Assembly: GCF_007858185.1 (NCBI RefSeq)
Contig: NZ_VFES01000011.1
Coordinates: forward strand, 176,282 to 240,281
Origin: Pseudomonas grimontii
GTDB lineage: Bacteria > Pseudomonadota > Gammaproteobacteria > Pseudomonadales > Pseudomonadaceae
Length of the DNA: 64,000 nucleotides
Direction of reading: 5' to 3'
The notes below the pieces were generated by a model. That model was not told the origin of the DNA and made no database searches. It saw nothing but the letters and a program-made list of their open reading frames with translations. The translations under genes and the position numbers were made by a program. Positions 57,658 through 64,000 of this stretch are shown in pieces; positions within the stretch are counted from its first letter, which is position 1, and every line of letters begins with the position of its first letter.

Positions 57658-58343
57658 AGATCAGCCGCCCTTACGCCTACCGAGTAGCGCTTCTCAAGAT
57701 GACGCAGGGCCAGCAACGACACACTGGTGATCACCAGGTACATCGCCGCCACTGCGAGGAAGAAGGTAAAAGGCTCGCGGGTGGCGTCTGCCGCCTGCTT
57801 GGCCTTGAACATCATGTCTTGCAGGCCCACCACCGAGATCAGCGCGGTGGCCTTGGTGAGTACCAGCCAGTTGTTGGTAAACCCGGGGATCGCCAGCCGG
57901 ATCATCTGCGGCACCATCACCCGGAAAAACACCTGGAAACTGCTCATGCCATACGCAAGGCCGGCTTCGGCCTGGCCCTTGGGGATGGCCATGAAGGCGC
58001 CGCGGAAGGTTTCCGACAGGTAGGCGCCAAAGATGAAACCCAGGGTGCCGATACCGGCGGCCAAGGGGTTCAAGTCGATATAGTCGTCATAGCCGAGCAT
58101 CGGCGCGACGCGGTTAAGCAGGTCCTGACCACCGTAGAAAATCAGCAGGATCAGCACCAGGTCGGGGATCCCGCGGATCACCGTGGAGTACAAGTCACCC
58201 AGCCAGGCCAACCAGCGCACCGGCGACAGGCGCAACGCGACCCCGATCAGACCCAGAACAATGGCCAAGGCCATGGACGACAAGGCGAGCTGAAGCGTCA
58301 ACCATGCGCCATCGAGGATGACGGCCCCGTAGCCTTTCAACAT
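57654..58343 (-). CDS. aotQ: Arginine/ornithine ABC transporter permease AotQ
   Basis: 229 residues, HisQ family. Permease motif AFMAIPKGQAEAGLAYGMSS and VIRGIPDLVLILLIFYG are visible. Paired with AotM in the inner membrane. It begins 92 bp after aotJ. Confidence 0.94.
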   Translation of the reverse strand: MLKGYGAVILDGAWLTLQLALSSMALAIVLGLIGVALRLSPVRWLAWLGDLYSTVIRGIPDLVLILLIFYGGQDLLNRVAPMLGYDDYIDLNPLAAGIGTLGFIFGAYLSETFRGAFMAIPKGQAEAGLAYGMSSFQVFFRVMVPQMIRLAIPGFTNNWLVLTKATALISVVGLQDMMFKAKQAADATREPFTFFLAVAAMYLVITSVSLLALRHLEKRYSVGVRAADL

Positions 58344-58435
58344 GATTCAGGTCCTCGAAAAGGGGGGATGAAAAAATGGCGCAAACCGCAGGAATTCTGT
58401 TGCTTGCGCCATTTCGGACAGTCAGCCAGGACGAT

Positions 58436-59221
58436 TTACTTGGCTTCAGGGCCGTAAATATCGAAGTTGAAGTACTTTTTCTCGATTTCTTTGTACTTGC
58501 CATTGGCACGGATCGCGGCGATGGCAGCGTTGATACGCTCCAGGTTTTCCTTGTCGCCTTTGCGCACGGCGATGCCTATGCCGTCGCCGAAGTACTTGGC
58601 GTCGGTGAACGCCGGGCCGGTGAACGCATAGCCTTTACCGGCTGGCGTATCGAGGAAACCTTCCTGCAACAGGGTGGCGTCGGCCACGGTACCGTCGAGG
58701 CGACCGGCTTCCACGTCCAGGTAGATTTCGTTCTGCGAGCTGTAAGGCACAACGGTGGCGCCTTTAGGTGCCAGGACTTCCTTGGCGAAACGATCGTGGA
58801 TCGAGCCGCGCTGCACGCCGATCTTCTTGCCTTTGAGTTCATCCAGGCTGTCGCTGACCGCAGTGCCTTCCTTCAACACCAGGCGCGCTGGGGTCAGGTA
58901 GTAGCGGTTGGTGAAGTCCACGGACTTCTTGCGGTCCTCGGTGATGGACATGGACGACAGGATCGCGTCGATCTTGCGCACTTTGAGCGCCGGGATCAGG
59001 CCGTCGAACTCTTGCTCGACCCAGGTGCACTTGACCTTCATCTCTTCGCACAGGGCGTTGCCGATGTCGTAGTCAAACCCGACGATGCTGCCATCCGGCG
59101 CCTTCGAGGCAAACGGAGGGTAAGCCGCTTCGATACCAATTTTCAGAGGCTTGCCTTCAGCGAAGGCCTGCATGGACAGCACGGACAGCGCCAGGGCGCC
59201 CAACAGCACGAGTTTCTTCAT
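58436..59221 (-). CDS. aotJ: Arginine/ornithine periplasmic binding protein AotJ
   Basis: 261 residues. Signal peptide MKKLVLLGALALSVLSMQAF-A with cleavage after AFA (about residue 21). SBP_bac_3 fold: LKIGIEAAYPPFASKAPDGS, GFDYDIGNALCEEMKVKC, the paired Cys typical of LAO-type proteins, and DAILSSMSITEDRKKSVDFT. The frame is open 44 codons upstream; MKKL at 59221 is the start. ArgR-type site at 59379. Confidence 0.96.
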   Translation of the reverse strand: MKKLVLLGALALSVLSMQAFAEGKPLKIGIEAAYPPFASKAPDGSIVGFDYDIGNALCEEMKVKCTWVEQEFDGLIPALKVRKIDAILSSMSITEDRKKSVDFTNRYYLTPARLVLKEGTAVSDSLDELKGKKIGVQRGSIHDRFAKEVLAPKGATVVPYSSQNEIYLDVEAGRLDGTVADATLLQEGFLDTPAGKGYAFTGPAFTDAKYFGDGIGIAVRKGDKENLERINAAIAAIRANGKYKEIEKKYFNFDIYGPEAK

Positions 59222-59378
59222 CTTGGGACTCCATCGGTATAGGGCAAAACAGCAGTATGAGCCATGGCCCACGATGCGACTGAGTGAAACCGAATAGCGG
59301 TGCTGCGTCCTACGCGGGCTATACACCTGCGACGACGAGCGAGTGATCGGCATTCTAACGACAGGCCGGAAGCCGATA

Positions 59379-59394
59379 TTTCCTCAATGCGACA
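59379..59394 (-). promoter_or_regulatory. ArgR-type site upstream of aotJ
   Basis: On the minus strand TGTCGCATTGAGGAAA matches TGTCGC-N8-AA exactly. The first ten bases equal those of the site upstream of aruC (TGTCGCATTG). The aot operon is ArgR-activated in P. aeruginosa. Confidence 0.65.
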
Positions 59395-59700
59395 ACAATT
59401 TACAGAAGCACTGAGAAAGCGGTTCCAACACATTGACAGCCTCTGAATTTTATGCAGAGACAAAAGATATTAAACCTGTTGATGCTGCAAATTGCGGGCC
59501 TATTATTCGCAAACCCTTCTAGCACGGCAAGTGTGGCGTTTAATCTTATTACCGGGGGTGTCTAAAGCGCGGTTTTTCGGGGCGTGAGCGTAGCGCTTTG
59601 CCTCATGTTCGGGCGATGGGTTACACATTTGCGCCGCTCGGTAACATTCAGAAAGCTCCTACGCGATAAACCGATATTTATTTGACTGGTGGAGATTCAA

Positions 59701-59792
59701 ATGTGGGAGAGGGCTTGCTCCCGATAGCGGTGTTTCAGCCATAGATGAGTTGACTGACCCACTGCTATCGGGGGCAAGCCCCCTCCCACATT
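59701..59792. repeat. REPIN between aotJ and acs
   Basis: GTGGGAGAGGGCTTGCTCCC and GGGGGCAAGCCCCCTCCCAC, inverted. The rest of the gap from 59395 to 59700 shows no gene. Confidence 0.9.
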
Positions 59793-59820
59793 GGATCTCC
59801 ACCGGCTTCAAGCGAACACA

Positions 59821-59858
59821 AAAAAGCCCCACCCGGCTTACACCGAATGGGGCTTTGT
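59821..59858 (-). terminator. Terminator of acs
   Basis: On the minus strand AAAGCCCCATTCGG pairs with CCGGGTGGGGCTTT and is followed by a T-run. Confidence 0.85.
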
Positions 59859-59872
59859 CTGACCAGCCCGCC

Positions 59873-61828
59873 TTACGCGACGTTCATGGTCTTGTGGGTC
59901 TCAATCAAATGCGCCACTACCCCTGGGTCGGCCAGGGTGGAAATATCGCCCAAGCCGTCGTACTCGGCCGTGGCAATCTTGCGCAGGATCCGACGCATGA
60001 TTTTCCCCGAGCGCGTCTTCGGCAAGCCGGGTGCCCACTGGATCACGTCCGGCGAGGCAATCGGCCCGATTTCCTTGCGCACCCAGTTCTTCAGCTCCAG
60101 GCGCAGGGCTTCGGTGGGTTCTTCGCCATTCTTCAGGGTCACATACACATAGATGCCCTGGCCCTTGATGTCGTGCGGCACACCCACCACCGCCGCTTCG
60201 GCGACTTTAGGGTGGGCAACCATGGCGCTTTCGATCTCGGCGGTGCCCATGCGGTGGCCGGATACGTTCAACACGTCATCCACACGGCCGGTGATCCACC
60301 AGTAGCCATCTTCATCGCGACGGGCGCCGTCACCGGTGAAGTACATGCCACGGAAGGTCTTGAAGTACGTGTCGACAAAACGGTCATGGTCGCCGTACAG
60401 GGTACGCGCCTGGCCTGGCCACGAGTCGAGAATCACCAGGTTGCCTTCGGCGGCGCCTTCGATGATGTTGCCCAGGTTGTCCACCAGCGCCGGCACCACG
60501 CCGAAGAACGGCCGTGCGGCAGAACCCGGCTTGAGTGCATGGGCACCCGGCAGCGGGCTCATCAGGGTGGCGCCGGTTTCGGTCTGCCACCAGGTGTCGA
60601 CGATCGGGCAGCGGGATTGGCCGACGTTCTTGTAGTACCAGTCCCACGCTTCCGGGTTGATCGGCTCACCCACCGAACCCAACAGGCGCAGGCTGCTGCC
60701 ATCGACGCCTTCGCAGGCGGCGGTGCCGGAAGCCATCATCGCGCGGATCGCGGTCGGGGCGGTGTAGAGGATATTGACCTTGTGCTTGTCGACGATCTTG
60801 CCCACCCGGGTGATGTCCGGGTAGTTCGGCACGCCTTCGAACAGCAAGGTGGTCGCGCCATTGGCCAGCGGGCCGTAGACAATATACGTGTGGCCGGTGA
60901 CCCAGCCGACGTCGGCAGTGCACCAGTAGACTTCGCCCGGGCGGTAGTCGAATACGCGCTCGTGGGTCAGGGCTGCGTACAACAGGTAGCCGCCGGTGGT
61001 GTGCTGCACGCCTTTAGGCTTGCCGGTGGAACCGGAGGTGTAGAGGATGAACAGCGCTTCTTCAGCGCCCATCTCTTTTGGCGCACACACGGTGCCCGCC
61101 ACTTTCATCAGGTCTTCGTACCAGATGTCGCGATGCGGGTTCCACTTGATCTGGCCATTAGTGCGCTTGCACACGATGACCTTCTGGATGCTGCTGGTTT
61201 CCGGGTTGGTCAGCGCGTCGTCGACGTTGGCCTTCAGCGGAATCTTCTTACCGGCGCGGATGCCTTCATCGGCAGTGATCACCACCTTCGACTTACAGTC
61301 GATGATTCGACCGGCCAGGGCCTCCGGCGAGAAACCGCCAAACACCACGGAATGGATCGCACCGATGCGGGTACACGCCAGCATGGCGACCACGGCTTCG
61401 GGAATCATCGGCATATAGATAGTCACCACGTCGCCGCGGTGCACATCCTGGCCACGCAGGGCGTTGGCGAACTTGCAGACTTCTTCGTGCAGCTCGCGGT
61501 AGGTGATGGTGCGGCTCTCGGCCGGGTCATCGCCCTCCCAGATGATCGCCGCCTGGTCGCCACGCTCGGCGAGGTGACGGTCCAGGCAGTTGTAGGAAAC
61601 GTTCAGGGTGCCGTCGGCGAACCACTTGATGTCGACATGGTGATCGTCGAAAGAGGTCTGCTTCACCGCGGTGAAAGGCTTGACCCAGTCAAGGCGCTTG
61701 GCTTGCTCGCGCCAGAAACCATCGGGGTTGACCACCGACTGCTGGTACATGGCCTTGTAGGTTGCCTCGTCGGTCAGCGTGTTGGCTGCTACTTCGGGGC
61801 GAACGGGGTACAGGGAAGCCGCACTCAT
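59873..61828 (-). CDS. acs: Acetyl-CoA synthetase
   Basis: 651 residues. It activates acetate to acetyl-CoA via acetyl-AMP. Motifs: ILYTSGSTGKPKGVQH (AMP-binding), DTWWQTETGATL, YFTGDGARRDEDGYWWITGR and the C-terminal PKTRSGKIMRR whose Lys is the acetylation site. Located next to aotJ as in P. aeruginosa. The upstream gap 61829-62239 holds no gene; no promoter for acs was assigned with confidence. Confidence 0.96.
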   Translation of the reverse strand: MSAASLYPVRPEVAANTLTDEATYKAMYQQSVVNPDGFWREQAKRLDWVKPFTAVKQTSFDDHHVDIKWFADGTLNVSYNCLDRHLAERGDQAAIIWEGDDPAESRTITYRELHEEVCKFANALRGQDVHRGDVVTIYMPMIPEAVVAMLACTRIGAIHSVVFGGFSPEALAGRIIDCKSKVVITADEGIRAGKKIPLKANVDDALTNPETSSIQKVIVCKRTNGQIKWNPHRDIWYEDLMKVAGTVCAPKEMGAEEALFILYTSGSTGKPKGVQHTTGGYLLYAALTHERVFDYRPGEVYWCTADVGWVTGHTYIVYGPLANGATTLLFEGVPNYPDITRVGKIVDKHKVNILYTAPTAIRAMMASGTAACEGVDGSSLRLLGSVGEPINPEAWDWYYKNVGQSRCPIVDTWWQTETGATLMSPLPGAHALKPGSAARPFFGVVPALVDNLGNIIEGAAEGNLVILDSWPGQARTLYGDHDRFVDTYFKTFRGMYFTGDGARRDEDGYWWITGRVDDVLNVSGHRMGTAEIESAMVAHPKVAEAAVVGVPHDIKGQGIYVYVTLKNGEEPTEALRLELKNWVRKEIGPIASPDVIQWAPGLPKTRSGKIMRRILRKIATAEYDGLGDISTLADPGVVAHLIETHKTMNVA

Positions 61829-62239
61829 CTTTCTTACCTCGGTGACATAGTTGTTGTTGTATGGCCCAGTTGTAGCCGGGGTGGGCCTATAGAACCATTC
61901 GACGATGGTAGTAACAAGACCCTACAAAATGCCCTGCTATCCCCATTTGCCGCTCTGGCCCGCAGCCTGCGGCGCTTTGCGGGTGTGTGAAAAAACCTTT
62001 ACCACGGGATTGTTACAAAAACCGCCAATAGTCTTTATCAAAAGCACGGGTATATGAATATAACCCGCAGGCCTAGAATTACTTCCGCCAACCAAGGCGC
62101 TGTGATTAACACAGCAGTGATTAACAACGTAACAGCCCCCACGAAGGCACGTTAATCCGAACTAACCAACCCTAAGTTATACACGTGGCCTCACAAAGGC
62201 CCCGTGACCCCTTTCGCCCTGAAGAAGGTAAGTTAAGAA

Positions 62240-62509
62240 ATGAAAGCTCTCGTAGTTATGGCCCTCAGCAGCTTGTGCGCCACCGCCGCCCTGGCCGACG
62301 AGGCCCCGACCGAGCTGGCCGGCCAGAACGCCCCGATTGTTGAGGATTACACCTACAGCACCAAGCTGGACGTGGCCAAAGTATTGTCCATGAGCACTAT
62401 CCCGGAAGTCTGCGAAGTTGTACCAGTGAAGATGGAATATGAAGATTCCCAGGGTCAGCGTCATATCCTTAATTACCATGTCATGGGTAATGGTTGCTCT
62501 AACGGATAA
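62240..62509 (+). CDS. Small exported DUF2790-like protein
   Basis: 89 residues with a signal peptide (MKALVVMALSSLCATAALA, cut before DEAP). The mature part YTYSTKLDVAKVLSMSTIPE then VCEVVPVKMEYEDSQGQRH and YHVMGNGCSNG matches the DUF2790 pattern common in Pseudomonas, with two Cys that could pair. AAGAAGGT precedes the ATG. Function unknown. It stands alone between acs and nrdB. Confidence 0.85.
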   Translation: MKALVVMALSSLCATAALADEAPTELAGQNAPIVEDYTYSTKLDVAKVLSMSTIPEVCEVVPVKMEYEDSQGQRHILNYHVMGNGCSNG

Positions 62510-62600
62510 CAACTTCGTTAGTTAGAACAGACCCGGATCTTATTCGCCGCAAGAAATCGTTCTTGCGGCAAAGAACCGGTCCTTGGCACGACACGCGACA

Positions 62601-62630
62601 AATGCGGGAGGGGGCTTGCTTCCGATAGCG
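62601..62630. repeat. Single REP unit upstream of nrdB
   Basis: GCGGGAGGGGGCTTGCTTCC followed by GATAGCGG is one diverged REP arm without an inverted partner nearby. Confidence 0.7.
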
Positions 62631-62823
62631 GTCGTCACTCAGCCCCAGCCCTCCCTTCCGGCCCTCAAAAAGCCCTCCCCTCCCCCCCACAATAAATAGC
62701 CCACCGCCCGTCAAAAAATTCCTACCCCATCAAACCCCCGCAAACCCTCACTCTGGCTCAAATAGCCGCCTTTTTGTCTTTGATCCGAGACCATCCGCCG
62801 CAACACAAAGCCGAATTTTTCCC

Positions 62824-63089
62824 TATAATGCGCGGGTAAATCGGGCCTGCAATATCCCTTTACACAGGGACGAAGAGCCAGACCTTGAGCCTGCGCTGGA
62901 GCATGCACCTGTCGCTCCGCCCCTCAAGCCTCACGCAGAGCACCCGTAACCCTATTCCGTTTAATGCCTGCGCTAGCTGTTGCAACAAACGATTCCTTAA
63001 GATCCACCGCGGCCCGAGGGCCGTGTGAACACCCAACCATCCGGTTTCACACGGGCACCTTTGAGCCCTCACGCAGGAGACGACACGTC
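62824..63089 (+). promoter_or_regulatory. nrdB promoter and leader
   Basis: TATAAT at 62824-62829 is a perfect -10, but the -35 region (CAACAC) is poor. The leader of about 250 nt ends with CAGGAGA 10 nt before the nrdB ATG and includes an inverted pair GTGTGAA...TTCACAC near 63023-63052. No NrdR-box pair was found here, unlike nrdA. Confidence 0.45.
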
Positions 63090-64000
63090 ATGCTGAGCTG
63101 GGACGAATTCGACAAAGAAGAAGACGGCGAAGTAGCCACCAAAGGCGCCAACGCCGGCCACGCCACCGAAGCCAACATGGACCGCCTCGACGGTGCCGGC
63201 GCCGCTGCCGCCATCGAAGCCCGCGCCGTCACCGCCAGTGACTCCGCCGCCATCGTGCGCGCCAAGGCTGCCCTCGACAAACTCGACGTCGCCGAAGGCC
63301 TCGCCGAACTCGAAGGCGCCTCCGCCCGCGTCGCCGTTGACGAAAAGCGCATGATCAACTGCCGCGCCGACCTCAACCAACTCGTGCCTTTCAAGTACGA
63401 CTGGGCCTGGCAGAAGTACCTCGACGGCTGCGCCAACCACTGGATGCCGCAAGAGGTCAACATGACCGCCGACATCGCCCTGTGGAAAAACCCCGAAGGC
63501 CTGACCGACGACGAGCGCCGCATCGTCATGCGCAACCTCGGCTTCTTCTCCACTGCAGATTCGTTGGTCGCCAACAACCTGGTGCTGGCCGTCTACCGCC
63601 TGATCACCAACCCGGAGTGCCGCCAGTACATCCTGCGCCAGGCCTTCGAAGAAGCGATCCACACCCACGCCTACCAGTACTGCATCGAATCGTTGGCCAT
63701 GGACGAAGGCGAGATCTTCAACATGTACCACGAGATCCCATCGGTGGCCAAAAAAGCCGCCTGGGGCCTGAAATACACCCGCTCGATCTCCGATCCGAAG
63801 TTCGAAACCGGCACCGTCGACACCGACAAGGAACTGCTGCGCAACCTGGTCGCCTACTACTGCGTGCTGGAAGGCATCTTCTTCTACTGCGGCTTCACCC
63901 AGATCCTGTCCATGGGCCGCCGCAACAAAATGACCGGCGTGGCCGAGCAGTTCCAGTACATCCTGCGCGATGAATCGATGCACCTGAACTTCGGTATCGA
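63090..64000 (+). CDS. nrdB: Class Ia ribonucleoside-diphosphate reductase, beta subunit (3' end beyond window)
   Basis: 303 residues are present and the frame is open at the right edge; the family length is about 415. Starts MLSWDEFDKEEDGEVATKGA, typical of Pseudomonas NrdB. Metal-ligand helices are visible: STADSLVANN (Asp), FEEAIHTHAYQYCIES (Glu, His and the radical Tyr region), YYCVLEGIFFYCGF and RDESMHLNFG (Glu, His). It houses the diiron-tyrosyl radical that activates NrdA. In P. aeruginosa it directly follows nrdA; here they are 45 kb apart. Confidence 0.96.
   Translation, partial: MLSWDEFDKEEDGEVATKGANAGHATEANMDRLDGAGAAAAIEARAVTASDSAAIVRAKAALDKLDVAEGLAELEGASARVAVDEKRMINCRADLNQLVPFKYDWAWQKYLDGCANHWMPQEVNMTADIALWKNPEGLTDDERRIVMRNLGFFSTADSLVANNLVLAVYRLITNPECRQYILRQAFEEAIHTHAYQYCIESLAMDEGEIFNMYHEIPSVAKKAAWGLKYTRSISDPKFETGTVDTDKELLRNLVAYYCVLEGIFFYCGFTQILSMGRRNKMTGVAEQFQYILRDESMHLNFGI

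Noticed and set aside
59750..61990. 746-codon open frame antisense to acs
   Set aside because: Fully opposite a recognised gene and begins inside a REPIN.

Overview
The window comes from a Pseudomonas of the P. fluorescens group. This rests on recognisable Pseudomonas-type proteins (AmrZ, FlgZ, the AruF/AruG two-subunit arginine succinyltransferase, PcpS-type phosphopantetheinyl transferase, the aotJQMOP-argR order), high-GC coding, RpoN-type promoters ahead of flagellar genes, and many copies of the GGGAGGGGGCTTGCCCCCGA REP/REPIN element typical of fluorescent pseudomonads. Function calls are read from sequence without database searches.

Layout. 1-4100: start of rluC and the divergent rne (RNase E) with a long leader. 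4100-8700: xdhC and a MobA-like nucleotidyltransferase, dctA with a sigma-54 promoter and palindromic operator-like sites, and a divergent AraC-family regulator. 8700-14350: phoQ/phoP with a small exported protein behind a striking four-fold GTTCAG array, a phosphopantetheinyl transferase, and an RstAB-like two-component pair. 14350-18060: nrdA with paired NrdR boxes and a DnaA box. 18300-26040: a flagellar/chemotaxis block, flgE-D-C-B and cheR-cheV on minus, flgA-M-N-Z on plus, with readable sigma-54 and FliA promoters. 26040-31700: YcaD-like MFS transporter, tRNA-Arg(CCT), two very small membrane proteins behind a sigma-54 promoter, amrZ, mgtE, two tRNA-Arg(ACG), tRNA-Ser(GCT). 31700-38200: csrA/rsmA, lysC, alaS, ltaE, and an FMN riboswitch in front of a RibH2-type lumazine synthase. 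38300-53870: the arginine succinyltransferase (AST) operon flanked by two virulence-like genes, an RTX-repeat protein with a C-terminal M91-type zinc metalloprotease motif and a 1974-residue LRR protein of the dermonecrotic-toxin/NEL-ligase-like class. 53880-61830: argR, the aot arginine/ornithine transporter and acs. 62240-64000: a DUF2790-like protein and the start of nrdB.

How it fits together. Arginine uptake (aotJQMP), regulation (argR) and degradation (aruC-aruF-aruG-astD-astB-orf-astE) form one regulon; matching ArgR-type sites (TGTCGC-N8-AA) are visible upstream of aruC and aotJ. nrdA and nrdB, which encode the two subunits of one enzyme, lie about 45 kb apart. The most unusual content is the two effector-like genes flanking the AST operon, the tandem operator array upstream of the phoPQ region, the sigma-54-driven pair of tiny membrane proteins, and REPINs placed inside operons.
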